The translations under genes and the position numbers were made by a program. This document shows positions 8,214 to 15,588 of a stretch of 25,917 nucleotides of DNA, piece after piece. The notes below the pieces were generated by a model. That model saw nothing but the letters and a program-made list of their open reading frames with translations, was not told where the DNA came from and did not search any database. Each line of letters opens with the position of its first letter. Position 1 is the first letter of the stretch. The DNA is from a virus, in the IMG/VR virus record IMGVR_UViG_3300031746_000151, positions 1 to 25,917 of that record; one strand, written 5' to 3'.

Positions 8214-8633
8214 TCAGACGTCCAGGCCCATGAGCACCACAACACCATCGGTGTCGACGCGCTGGACCTTTCCGGCGCGCGAACGCGTGCCGGTTCCATC
8301 GGTCTTCGCGACCGTCTGGTCGTCCACGATGTAGCAATCCTTGCCGACGTCGGCCTGAACGATCTGGTCGCCTGCGGTGGAGTTGGCCCACTTGTAGGAC
8401 CCCTCCATGGCTTCCACCAACTCCGCCCCCGCAGCGCCAGGGTTGTTCACGGATTGCTCGAAGGCGCCGAGCTGGAGCAGCCCGGTGGCCGTCCGTCCTG
8501 GCGCAAGGTATCCGGCGTCGATGACGCAGATCCCACCGGCCCATACCTGCGTCGCCGCCTTGATCCCAAGCTTGTGGAGCCGCTCCGGCTCGCCAACTCG
8601 CGTCGTCGGACGCCGTGCTGTAAGTGCAGCCAT
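8214..8633 (-). CDS. Head decoration-like protein
   Basis: 139 aa, MAALTARRPTTRVGEPERLH to VVLMGLDV. Glycine- and valine-rich beta sequence (GGICVIDAGYLAPGRTATGL; AGDQIVQADVGKDCYIVDDQ; RSRAGKVQRVDTDGVVVLMG) resembles small capsid decoration or DUF2190-like proteins. These often lie between scaffold and capsid genes. It begins one nucleotide after the protease/scaffold stop region and precedes the capsid gene. Function is inferred from composition and position. Confidence 0.65.
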   Translation of the reverse strand: MAALTARRPTTRVGEPERLHKLGIKAATQVWAGGICVIDAGYLAPGRTATGLLQLGAFEQSVNNPGAAGAELVEAMEGSYKWANSTAGDQIVQADVGKDCYIVDDQTVAKTDGTGTRSRAGKVQRVDTDGVVVLMGLDV

Positions 8634-8634
8634 G

Positions 8635-9240
8635 TCACGCCACCCCTTCCTGCGCCAGAGCCGCGTCTGCCGCTTGTGCCTTGCGCGCCTCGATGAATTG
8701 CTCGCGCGTCAGCCCGAGCTGCTTCGCAACCGTCATGTCCGAGGCGGAGAGGACGCCCGCCGCGTCCTTGCTCGGCTCGCGCGTCGCGGTCGCCTGCGTC
8801 ACCAGCGCCGGGAGCGCCTGGAGGAGCGCCGTGAGCTGACCGAGGTTCGCCTCGCCGACCTGGCGGAGCTGGGACTCCATCTCCGCGTTGGTGACCTTCC
8901 CCGCGAGCTTCGCCGCCGAGATGGCCGCGTCCACGTTGCGCGCGGTCCCCTCGGCCTGAAGCTCGCCGAGCCGCTTCTGGAGGTCGGGCACCGCCTTCGC
9001 CGCCATCGACGCGGCCTGAAGGACGCCGAGCGCCTCGCTCGCCTCCGTCTTGCCCGTCAGCGCGAAGACCTGCTCACGCAGCCCGCGCAGTTCCGCGGCG
9101 CACTGCATGACCTCTTCGTCCGAAGCCGAAGCGGCCAGTCCCATCGAAAGTGCAATGAGTACGATCGTTTTCGAAGTCGGCGGCGAGGAGTCCCCCGTGC
9201 CGGCGCTGCCGCTATTCGCGGCGGTCGCTTGAGTAGCCAT
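8635..9240 (-). CDS. Scaffold protein from internal start (Mu Z-like)
   Basis: 201-aa product from an in-frame ATG at 9240 (MATQATAANSGSAGTGD), corresponding to residue 306 of the protease-scaffold protein. A clear AAGGAG lies at 9250-9255, nine bases before this ATG, inside the coding region, just after the peptidase domain ends. The sequence is helical and charged (LRGLREQVFALTGKTEASEA; VPDLQKRLGELQAEGT; VTNAEMESQLRQVGEANLGQ), with the look of a coiled-coil scaffold core that helps capsid subunits assemble and is then removed. Nested expression follows the Mu I/Z precedent; it is predicted, not proven. Confidence 0.75.
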   Translation of the reverse strand: MATQATAANSGSAGTGDSSPPTSKTIVLIALSMGLAASASDEEVMQCAAELRGLREQVFALTGKTEASEALGVLQAASMAAKAVPDLQKRLGELQAEGTARNVDAAISAAKLAGKVTNAEMESQLRQVGEANLGQLTALLQALPALVTQATATREPSKDAAGVLSASDMTVAKQLGLTREQFIEARKAQAADAALAQEGVA

Positions 9241-10155
9241 GTGGACTCTCTCCTTGCCAACTCCACCCGTGGAGCCGGTCTTTGCTTGTCTGATCATGTC
9301 AACAACGTCATCGAACGTAGAAATCCCATCCGCGAGGCCCGCCTTGATGGCGTCGGCCCCCTGAAACACGCCGGCTTCCAGCGCCTTGACGGCCCCGGCC
9401 GTCATCCCCCGCGCGTCCGCGACCTGGGCGAAGAAGAGGCCACCAAGGTGGTCGATGCGCGCCTGGTAGCGCTTGACCATCGCCTCCGTCATCGGCACCG
9501 CGGGGTGCCCGTCCGCCTTCTCGGCGCCGGTGGTGAGGACCCGCACGTTGATGCCCGCCTCCTTCAACGCCGCCGACTGCTCCGCGAGCACGCCGATCAC
9601 GCCGACCGAGCCGATCATCCCTGACTCGGGGAGAAAGATCTTGTCGCCGACCGTCGCAAGTGCATACCCAGCGCTCGCGGCAAGGTCGTCCGCGTACGTG
9701 AAGACGGTCTTGCCCGCCGCGAGCTTCGCCCCTCGCATGCGCGAGACCGCATCGAACGCGCCGCTCGCCGAGCCGCCGGGCGAGTCGATCCGCAGGACCA
9801 CCGCATCCACTTCGGGATCGTCCATCGCGGCGGCGAAGCGCTCCTCGATGAAGTCGTAGCCGTCGATGAACCAGAACCAGCTCGCGAACGCGCGCCGTGC
9901 GAGCGGCCCCATGATGTCAATGACGGCGACGCCACCGGCGGCCATCGCGTAGGGCTTCTGCTTCGCCTTCGTCTCGGTTCGGAACGCGGAGATGAAGGTG
10001 CGATCGAACGCGGCCGGGTCGATGGCCATCACGGCATCGATCGGGAAGCTCGTGCCGTCGAGACGGTAGCCGGCCGCGGTCCCCGGCGGCGGACGCTCCA
10101 GGTCGAAGTCGACCGGGCCAAACTTGACCTCGCGCATGTCGTCGACGACTCTCAT
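8635..10155 (-). CDS. Prohead protease of family S49 fused in frame to scaffold
   Basis: 506 aa from the ATG at 10155 (MRVVDDMREVKFG), in an ATGA overlap with the small gene upstream. The N-terminal ~300 residues form an S49/ClpP-fold peptidase. IDSPGG is at about residues 123-128, followed by GAFDAVSRMRG. The likely nucleophile is Ser161 in AASAGY, and FLPESGMIGSVGVIG follows. The C-terminal ~200 residues are Ala/Gln/Glu-rich and helical, like a scaffold. In Mu the I (protease) and Z (scaffold) products arise from one frame by an internal start, and the same arrangement is visible here. The protease is expected to process scaffold and itself during head maturation. Confidence 0.9.
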   Translation of the reverse strand: MRVVDDMREVKFGPVDFDLERPPPGTAAGYRLDGTSFPIDAVMAIDPAAFDRTFISAFRTETKAKQKPYAMAAGGVAVIDIMGPLARRAFASWFWFIDGYDFIEERFAAAMDDPEVDAVVLRIDSPGGSASGAFDAVSRMRGAKLAAGKTVFTYADDLAASAGYALATVGDKIFLPESGMIGSVGVIGVLAEQSAALKEAGINVRVLTTGAEKADGHPAVPMTEAMVKRYQARIDHLGGLFFAQVADARGMTAGAVKALEAGVFQGADAIKAGLADGISTFDDVVDMIRQAKTGSTGGVGKERVHMATQATAANSGSAGTGDSSPPTSKTIVLIALSMGLAASASDEEVMQCAAELRGLREQVFALTGKTEASEALGVLQAASMAAKAVPDLQKRLGELQAEGTARNVDAAISAAKLAGKVTNAEMESQLRQVGEANLGQLTALLQALPALVTQATATREPSKDAAGVLSASDMTVAKQLGLTREQFIEARKAQAADAALAQEGVA

Positions 10156-10385
10156 CGGAACAGGGTCAGCGGGAAGACTCCCGCCCCTCCGGTCACCGAG
10201 GCGAAGGCGCATCGAGTCGTCTCTCCGGCGAGGAAGCGGAGCGTGCGGACGTTCGCGCCAATGTTGACGGTCAACGTCCCGGCGCCGGCGGCGCGCGCGC
10301 CGCGATATGCGGACGCTCCGGCCGCGATGGCTGCGGCTGCATCGGCGCAGTCGATCGCGTCATCGAAGCTGTCATTGTCGCGCAT
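10152..10385 (-). CDS. Small protein of unknown function between portal and protease
   Basis: 77 aa, MRDNDSFDDAIDCADAAAAI to VFPLTLFR. An acidic, Ala-rich helical start is followed by a beta-like segment (AGTLTVNIGANVRTLRFLAG). The start codon follows the portal stop directly and has a strong AGGAGGAG site; the end overlaps the protease start (ATGA). It occupies the place where Mu-like phages have the MuF minor head protein gene (gp30), but it is far too short and lacks MuF features. Likely a virion component; not recognised. Confidence 0.7.
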   Translation of the reverse strand: MRDNDSFDDAIDCADAAAAIAAGASAYRGARAAGAGTLTVNIGANVRTLRFLAGETTRCAFASVTGGAGVFPLTLFR

Positions 10386-11765
10386 CTACGTCTCCTCCTG
10401 ATCGTCTTCGCTCGTGTCGTCTTCGCCGTCTTCGAACTTGGCCAGAGCAGCAGCGGGGGCGGGTGCAGGGGTTGCGACCACGGGGGCGGGTGGCGGCGTC
10501 AGCTTCGAACTTCGGATCGGAATCCCGAACTTCTTGCAATACTTCTCGATGTCAATATCTACGCCCTTGCCAAGGTATTTGTCTAGCGCTTCTCCAGACC
10601 TAGCGGCCACGTTTGCCTCGGAGGAGATGGCTTCGTGCGGGGTGGTGTCCCACAATGGGTATGGCGCCTTGGCTCGGTCGTTGAAGCGCACGCCGGCATA
10701 TGCAACCAATAGCCCCGTGCGGAAGCCCGTCGAGGCCACCTCCGCATCCCATTCAAGGAAGTCCTGCCGCACCTTTTCTTGGGCGCGACCGGCGGCGTAG
10801 GAGCCGCCTGACTTGACTTCTGTCGTGAGGTTCTGCCCCAGGAGTAGGATCGCAACGGCCGCCTCCGCGTTCGCGACCTTGAGCGCGAACGTCTCGTGAT
10901 CGGCGGGGCCGAACTCGACCGCTTCGATCACGTAGCCGTACGGGATGGCGATGCCGAGACGCGTCCTCAGTGAGGCGATGTCCTTGGCGAACTGATCTCG
11001 ATCGCCGTCGAGCGCGCCTTGTGGCGTGGTGCCGACGAGGGCCGCGCGCCCGCGCGCCTCGTTGCGCCGGCCCCAGTCATATTCCGCATACTGCTTGGAC
11101 AGCCATATATGGGCGAGTGCCCATATGAGGCCGTGCATCCATGGGAAGTTGCCGCCGAAGGGGCAGTAGACGAACCATCGCCCGTCGCCCGGAACGATCT
11201 CAATCTCCTCCGTCGAAGCGCCCCCGCCGTTCGCCGTGATGGGCGTCCCCACCATGAGGTAGAACTTGCGGAGGTACGGATCGTAGCGGACGTGCCGCGG
11301 GTGCTTCACGTCGAGGCTCGGCATCCACACGCCGCCGCGCGTCTCGTCGCGGTACCACACGATCTCCGCGATGGCGAAGTTGAGCAGCAGCCCCCAGAGC
11401 ATGATGCGCACGAAGACCGGCTCCGGGACGATCGTCCACCACTCGCCGCCCTCGTCGAGCGCGCGCGTGACCTCGTTCTTCTCCGCCTGCTGCCCAGCCC
11501 TTCCCGGATGGGGCAGGACCGCATCGAAGGACAACGGCGTGCCGATGAGCGCGTTCGTTCGCGTCTGCAACACGCCGCGGATCCGCGCGTCCGTCTGCAC
11601 CGCATCGCAGAGGTCGGCGATCTCCTTCAGATTGCCTTGCTCGCAATCGCGGAAGGCAGCGCGGACGCGCGCGGGTGTCCAATCGGGACGGGCACCCTCA
11701 ATCACCGGCTCGGGCAATTGCTTGCCCTTGTAGACGACCGTCGGCTCTTGACTAGCTATAGACAC
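10386..11765 (-). CDS. Portal protein, DUF935 (Mu gp29-like)
   Basis: 459 aa from GTG at 11765 (MSIASQEPTVVYKGKQLPEP), overlapping the large terminase by 14 nt. Portal proteins form the dodecameric DNA gate of the head. DUF935-type features are seen in order: DAVQTDARIRGVLQTRTNAL, FVRIMLWGLLLNFAIAEIVW, MPSLDVKHPRHVRYDPYLRK, a GGNFPWMHGLIWALAHIW segment, AEYDWGRRNEARGRAALVG and LLLGQNLTTEVKSGGSYAAG. The C-terminus is a Pro/Ala linker ending in an acidic tail. Length fits the family. Confidence 0.92.
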   Translation of the reverse strand: MSIASQEPTVVYKGKQLPEPVIEGARPDWTPARVRAAFRDCEQGNLKEIADLCDAVQTDARIRGVLQTRTNALIGTPLSFDAVLPHPGRAGQQAEKNEVTRALDEGGEWWTIVPEPVFVRIMLWGLLLNFAIAEIVWYRDETRGGVWMPSLDVKHPRHVRYDPYLRKFYLMVGTPITANGGGASTEEIEIVPGDGRWFVYCPFGGNFPWMHGLIWALAHIWLSKQYAEYDWGRRNEARGRAALVGTTPQGALDGDRDQFAKDIASLRTRLGIAIPYGYVIEAVEFGPADHETFALKVANAEAAVAILLLGQNLTTEVKSGGSYAAGRAQEKVRQDFLEWDAEVASTGFRTGLLVAYAGVRFNDRAKAPYPLWDTTPHEAISSEANVAARSGEALDKYLGKGVDIDIEKYCKKFGIPIRSSKLTPPPAPVVATPAPAPAAALAKFEDGEDDTSEDDQEET

Positions 11766-13299
11766 TGTTCACGTCTGTATCAGGGTCGTCCTGATCGTCT
11801 CTGAACTTGTTGGCGCCTGCGTCGTTCCTGCCTTCGATGCCAGACGCTCTGAAGCGCTCCGCACCGTCGCCAAAAAGCGATAGGCAAAGAGCGTCGGCGC
11901 GGTCAGGTGAGCGCCTGATGCGCGACTTGAGATCATCCTTGGTTTCGACGCATCGCCGACCCTTCCCGTCGAACTTGTAGGTGGGAGCGATAATCTCTTG
12001 CACCAGCTTCGCATCATCGGGGATCGCCCCGCCCGAGCGCAAGAACTTGTCGAGCTTGAACCACAATTCGCTGCGGAGGTTCGGGTACTCCTCTTGATTG
12101 GACGCCACCTCTGAGACGTTCACCTCATGAAGGGCAATCTCACGCGCCTTATGAGCGGCGCGCAACGTGTCCGCAACGCCAGCGCCAACGCCAATCGTAT
12201 CGACGTTGACCAGCACACGCTCATGTGGCCCGTGACGCAGCCGCCGCACCATGTTGAGCACGAGACCAGCGACCTCCACGGTATTGTGACCGTGCACGGC
12301 CGTAATAGAGAGGACCTTGCGCCCGCGGCGAGCTACCACCACTGACTCATCGTCGCCGAACCGCGCGACGTCTACGCCCATCGACAGAATCTCGTTCGAG
12401 TCGTCTACGTCAAGATACCTGGCTACTGCCTCTTCTGCGATGGTAAGGCCGATGACAGCGTTCTCCGCTTGCGATGGGAAGTTGCCTTTGACGCGGACTT
12501 GATAGAGCGGACTCTCCTCGCCCCACTCCTCGCGCTTCTCATCGATGTACTGTTGCGTCGCAAGGCCAACGCCAGGTACGCCCTCGACCGCCGCCTGTTC
12601 GCTGGACACGTGGATGAGCTTCCAGAACTCGCGCTTGTCGTTGAAGGCGTCGTAGAAGTAGCCTGACACCTGCGTCGGGTTCGAGAACATGATGAGCCGC
12701 GCACCGCCGGCCCGGTTGCCTTCGATGGCCTCGTACAGCTCCGTTGGGATACCGCTCGCCTCGTCGACGACGAAGAGGATGTGCTGACCGGAGATGCCTG
12801 CCATCTTCTCCGGCTCGTTGGTGTAGAAGCCAACGATCTCGCGACCGTCGTCCCACTGAAGCCCGATCTCTGGCAGCTCCGCGAGATGCCCGCCAAGCGG
12901 CTTCTTCGCGTTGTAGTAGAGATGCTTCATCTCTCGCCACAAGATCGATCTGATCTGGCGGTGCGTCGGCGCGGTCATGATGACGCGCGCGCGCGGGTGC
13001 ACGCTGGCGAACCAGAGCGCGCCGCACACGGCAGACATAGACTTGCCCGTCTTCTGGCCGGACCTGACGGCGACGCGCCAGTCGAGGAGCATGGCCGTCA
13101 AGATCTCTTCCTGGCGTGACCAAAGCGTCACTCCAAGAATGTCACGCGCGAACCCTACCGGGTCATCGCGATACTCGGCGAATCGCTTAGCCCCTGTTGC
13201 GGCTTCCGGGCGGGAGGCGAGCCGTTGTTTCGCCAGGCTTGAGAGATGCGGCAACTTCAAGTACGCGCTCGAATATTTCTGGTGAAAGTTCGCCCTCAA
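11752..13299 (-). CDS. Terminase large subunit (ATPase-nuclease)
   Basis: Up to 515 aa. Terminase drives DNA into the head and cuts it. The ATPase part has Walker A SGQKTGKS (residues 80-87), Walker B ILFVVDEAS (174-182) and a coupling motif MFSNPT (about 204-209). The nuclease part has MGVDVARFGDD (Asp310), VNVDTIGVGAG (Asp367) and SPDRADALCLSLF (Asp469). The 5' end is uncertain: no ATG precedes the ATPase domain. The longest form uses TTG at 13299 and overlaps the small-terminase gene by 113 nt; a TTG at 13254 is an alternative. No clear ribosome site is seen at either, so coupling to the upstream gene is likely. Confidence 0.95.
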   Translation of the reverse strand: MRANFHQKYSSAYLKLPHLSSLAKQRLASRPEAATGAKRFAEYRDDPVGFARDILGVTLWSRQEEILTAMLLDWRVAVRSGQKTGKSMSAVCGALWFASVHPRARVIMTAPTHRQIRSILWREMKHLYYNAKKPLGGHLAELPEIGLQWDDGREIVGFYTNEPEKMAGISGQHILFVVDEASGIPTELYEAIEGNRAGGARLIMFSNPTQVSGYFYDAFNDKREFWKLIHVSSEQAAVEGVPGVGLATQQYIDEKREEWGEESPLYQVRVKGNFPSQAENAVIGLTIAEEAVARYLDVDDSNEILSMGVDVARFGDDESVVVARRGRKVLSITAVHGHNTVEVAGLVLNMVRRLRHGPHERVLVNVDTIGVGAGVADTLRAAHKAREIALHEVNVSEVASNQEEYPNLRSELWFKLDKFLRSGGAIPDDAKLVQEIIAPTYKFDGKGRRCVETKDDLKSRIRRSPDRADALCLSLFGDGAERFRASGIEGRNDAGANKFRDDQDDPDTDVNSVYS

Positions 13300-13873
13300 G
13301 CGCCACGATTAGCGCGTTGAGCTGGATGTTGATCTGGTGCTCCACCTCCACCATGACCTTCGCCCTGAACGCCGGATGAAAGCGCTCCAGGAGGTACATG
13401 TGCCACTTCGGATCGTTGGCAATCGCGGCGATGTCGCTCGCGTTGTGCACGATCTTCCGGCACACCTCCTCCGTGACGCGGTTGTAGTCCTCCAGGAAGA
13501 CGCGGTAGATGGGGTGCGCCTCGTCGTCCTCCGCGAGGCGCACGTAGCTCGCGAACATGCCCTTCGTGATGCCGGCGCCCGAAAGGGCCAGCTCAGGCGG
13601 AGAAAGGCCGCGAATTGAGGAGAGAACCCGCCGCGCGCGGGCCGCCGTCAGCCTGTTTCGCTCCTGCAAGCCGCCGTGATGGTTCTGCCGGCTCGTGTCC
13701 AGGTTCGTCCCGAGGAGCACCACCTCATCGCGCTCGGCGTTGCTGACGATGCCGTCCGTTGCCTCGGCGATCACGCCGTCAGCGTCCCACGACGGCATGA
13801 CCGGATCGCTCACCCGCTCGAAGGTGTCCGCCGTCAGACTAGGCGTGTGCTGTTGCGGCTTCTTCGCTCCCAC
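13187..13873 (-). CDS. Terminase small subunit (likely)
   Basis: 228 aa from GTG at 13873 (MGAKKPQQHTPSLTADTF). Small terminases recognise the packaging site and recruit the large subunit. A DNA-binding-like helical segment (RGLSPPELALSGAGITKGMF, then SYVRLAEDDEAHP) is followed by helices ending in WHMYLLERFHPAFRAKVMVE and INIQLNALIVALEGELSPE, a pattern seen in Mu-like small terminases. It lies directly upstream of the ATPase gene and overlaps it in another frame for 113 nt. No good ribosome site is visible before the GTG, so the true start could be further in. Confidence 0.75.
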   Translation of the reverse strand: MGAKKPQQHTPSLTADTFERVSDPVMPSWDADGVIAEATDGIVSNAERDEVVLLGTNLDTSRQNHHGGLQERNRLTAARARRVLSSIRGLSPPELALSGAGITKGMFASYVRLAEDDEAHPIYRVFLEDYNRVTEEVCRKIVHNASDIAAIANDPKWHMYLLERFHPAFRAKVMVEVEHQINIQLNALIVALEGELSPEIFERVLEVAASLKPGETTARLPPGSRNRG

Positions 13874-13923
13874 GCCCGCTATGGTAGGAGGGGCGGACGG
13901 TCGCGCGCAAGTAGCTGCTTACA

Positions 13924-14040
13924 TCATTCGCGGAACGTAGCGAGCCATATCACAACCAACACACTGAAGATTAGGAGCGAGCCTGTCACGGTGAGAAGGC
14001 AGGCCAGCGTCCAGGCTTGCTTTGGCGGGATGCCGGTCAT
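13924..14040 (-). CDS. 38-aa single-pass membrane protein
   Basis: Short gene MTGIPPKQAWTLACLLTVTG, then SLLIFSVLVVIWLATFRE and a TGA at 13924. Residues 10-34 form one strongly hydrophobic membrane segment, with a short positive/negative C-terminus. The ATG at 14040 has AAAGGAA five nucleotides upstream and overlaps the stop of the gene before it (ATGA), which supports real translation. It lies between the terminase genes and the Cys-rich gene set. It could be a small holin, antiholin or an inner-membrane regulator, but nothing in the sequence decides this. Confidence 0.65.
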   Translation of the reverse strand: MTGIPPKQAWTLACLLTVTGSLLIFSVLVVIWLATFRE

Positions 14041-14246
14041 GGTTCCTTTGCCCACGCGAGTAAACGCTCTACGTCCGATGTGTCATCGAACTTGTAGAGT
14101 GGACACTCGTCGGAATGCAAAGCATCCGTGCCGTCGTCTTCGGCTTCTCCGGCGGGGCAAAAGTCGCACGCGCTCATGTAGCGAAGGCGCTCGATCGTGT
14201 GGATGAGCAGCGCTTTGGCGACGGCGAGCGGTTCCGGGAGGGTCAT
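14037..14246 (-). CDS. Small Cys-containing protein
   Basis: 69 aa, MTLPEPLAVAKALLIHTIER to LLAWAKEP. The ATG at 14246 overlaps the upstream stop (ATGA). Four residues, CDFCP in the middle and ECPLYK with a nearby His (ALHSDECP), could bind a metal. The N-terminus is a helix (AVAKALLIHTIERLRYM) and the C-terminus acidic-helical. Not recognised; part of a chain of coupled tiny genes. Confidence 0.6.
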   Translation of the reverse strand: MTLPEPLAVAKALLIHTIERLRYMSACDFCPAGEAEDDGTDALHSDECPLYKFDDTSDVERLLAWAKEP

Positions 14247-14473
14247 AGGAGGGTCCCTTGGCGGCCTTTCATGGCGGCGCGCTCTTTGGTCGTCTCGCCC
14301 ACGATCCCGAGGCGGCAGGGGCGGCAATAGGCGGCCATCGCGCCGGTGGTGTGCTTCACCACATCGGTGGCCTTCGCCGCGCACCCTGGTGCGGTGCATC
14401 GCCCGTCGCTCCGGCCGAGCCCGAGGTTGTAGTCCATCCCCTTCGCGAGCTTCCAGCCGGCGGCGGCCATCAT
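14243..14473 (-). CDS. Small Cys-rich protein, possible zinc binder
   Basis: 76 aa from the double ATG at 14473 (MMAAAGWKLAKGMDYN), which overlaps the preceding stop. The sequence CTAPGCAAKATDVVKH, then AAYCRPCRLGI, gives two CxxC-type pairs about 20 residues apart, the layout of a small zinc ribbon or treble clef. The end is basic (KERAAMKGRQGTLL). Function unknown. Confidence 0.6.
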   Translation of the reverse strand: MMAAAGWKLAKGMDYNLGLGRSDGRCTAPGCAAKATDVVKHTTGAMAAYCRPCRLGIVGETTKERAAMKGRQGTLL

Positions 14474-14715
14474 GCGCTCCGCAGCGAGATGCCGACGCGA
14501 CCGATGCACGGACGCCGCGCGCGGTCAGGGTCGGCGGGCTGAATGTGGCCGCACCGCCAGCACGCGACAAGCAGCTCGCGCCCGCGGCGGGGCTTCCCGC
14601 GCTCGTACCCCGCGGACACCTGGGAGAACCAGGCGCACCCTTCAAAGGCTCCGGGGAGACCCGCCGCGCGAATGCGTTGGCACCGCGGGCACTTGCACGA
14701 CGGCCCGCACTCCAT
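14470..14715 (-). CDS. Small Cys-rich protein, possible zinc ribbon
   Basis: 81 aa, MECGPSCKCPRCQRIRAAGL to GRVGISLRSA. The N-terminus has C-x3-C-x-C-x2-C spacing (CGPSCKCPRC), and a second pair occurs in ACWRCGHIQP, so one or two zinc sites are likely. Strongly basic overall. The ATG at 14715 is 3 nt from the previous stop with a GAGGG just before it, and the end overlaps the next gene. Not recognised. Confidence 0.55.
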   Translation of the reverse strand: MECGPSCKCPRCQRIRAAGLPGAFEGCAWFSQVSAGYERGKPRRGRELLVACWRCGHIQPADPDRARRPCIGRVGISLRSA

Positions 14716-14718
14716 CCC

Positions 14719-14964
14719 TCAGCCAAGCTCCAGGGCGGTGGTGAACTCCTCGGGCGAGCGCCCGTCCCCCCAATCGACCCGGATCCGAGCCGTGGGCCGC
14801 TCCACGTGCGTCACCGCGGCCCCGCGCGCGGCCGGAAGGTCCGCTCCCTCCTCAAATTCCCCCCGCGTCCCCTCATCCCCCAGCTCCACGCACCGCTGGA
14901 AACACCGTGCCTCCCGGAGCGCCGCAACAAACATGGGGAGGAAGGTGAGGTAGGTCCGCCGCAT
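14719..14964 (-). CDS. Small hypothetical protein
   Basis: 81 aa from ATG at 14964 (MRRTYLTFLPMFVAALREAR) to FTTALELG. A hydrophobic N-terminal segment with Met/Phe/Leu is followed by a hydrophilic part with CFQRCVELGDEG, then beta-like VTHVERPTARIRVDWGDG. It starts 14 nt after the preceding gene and has a G-rich stretch before the ATG. The frame is open further upstream, but that part overlaps the previous gene. No family recognised. Confidence 0.5.
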   Translation of the reverse strand: MRRTYLTFLPMFVAALREARCFQRCVELGDEGTRGEFEEGADLPAARGAAVTHVERPTARIRVDWGDGRSPEEFTTALELG

Positions 14965-14978
14965 CGCCGCCCCCAAGA

Positions 14979-15215
14979 CTAGACGGAGCACCTCTCGGAC
15001 GTCCAGTCCCGCGCGCAGTCGGCGGCGGCGCGCAGCAAGTCCGCGAACTCCAAGCACTGCTCTGCGGTGTGCTCGCCGTCGATGAAGTTGGCGGAGATGA
15101 GCGCGGCCTCGTTCCCGCGCTGGTAGACCTGGGCGTACCCACCCCCCTCGCGCACCGCGAACGTCACCGCCCGAAAGCCCGCATTGGTCGCGTATGGCTT
15201 GACTCGATCGATCAT
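14979..15215 (-). CDS. Small hypothetical protein with sequestered start site
   Basis: 78 aa, MIDRVKPYATNAGFRAVTFA to WTSERCSV. I chose the ATG at 15215 because AGAGGAC lies about nine bases upstream. The same AGAGGAC is inside the 3' arm of a perfect 13-bp inverted repeat, so the ribosome site may be hidden in a hairpin. The protein has a beta-rich start and a helical middle (TAEQCLEFADLLRAAADCA). No family recognised; an upstream TTG extension (to 15248) is possible but poorly supported. Confidence 0.55.
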   Translation of the reverse strand: MIDRVKPYATNAGFRAVTFAVREGGGYAQVYQRGNEAALISANFIDGEHTAEQCLEFADLLRAAADCARDWTSERCSV

Positions 15216-15223
15216 GAAAAAGT

Positions 15224-15295
15224 GTCCTCTGGTGGGCGCCACATCCAATCTCCGCGGGGGGGCTTCGGCGGGAGCAGCTCACCCCACCAGAGGAC
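15224..15295 (-). promoter_or_regulatory. 13-bp perfect inverted repeat over a ribosome binding site
   Basis: Plus-strand GTCCTCTGGTGGG at 15224-15236 and its exact complement CCCACCAGAGGAC at 15283-15295 are separated by 46 nt. In the minus-strand transcript the 3' arm contains the AGAGGA that serves the ATG at 15215 and is followed by ACTTTTTC. It could be a translational hairpin, an attenuator/terminator, or a protein-binding operator. Confidence 0.6.
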
Positions 15296-15304
15296 GATGA
15301 GAAC

Positions 15305-15508
15305 CTAGTTCATCATCGCGCGTGGCGCAATCCTCACCGCGTGCCGACATTGCCGTGGGGCAAGGTATGTGGGAGCCAGCGGCCGAATCGCGGCCTCGGC
15401 GCAAGCCGCGCACATGTGCACGGAATGAGCGTCCGGCATCAACCTCAGGAGTGTAGCCTCGCGGCCACAAGCACACCTACCACCAACAACATGCGTCATG
15501 ATGAACAT
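15305..15508 (-). CDS. Small zinc-ribbon-like protein, first gene of the left operon
   Basis: 67 aa from ATG at 15508 (MFIMTHVVGGRCACGREATL) to VRIAPRAMMN. GGAGG at 15515-15519, six bases upstream, is the best ribosome site of this block and sets the start. CACGRE and MCAACAEA give two Cys pairs about 20 residues apart, a probable zinc site; the C-terminus is basic with one more Cys. It is the promoter-proximal gene of the minus-strand run. No function recognised. Confidence 0.65.
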   Translation of the reverse strand: MFIMTHVVGGRCACGREATLLRLMPDAHSVHMCAACAEAAIRPLAPTYLAPRQCRHAVRIAPRAMMN

Positions 15509-15588
15509 CGCAGACCTCCGGGGGCTATCCCATACCGTTGATGTACGATGCCGGACGCGCATTGGCAATGGCAGTCACGCGCGGTCGT

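Noticed and set aside
8407-9624. 405-aa plus-strand frame opposite decoration and protease genes
   Set aside because: No recognisable features; antisense to a protein with S49 catalytic motifs.
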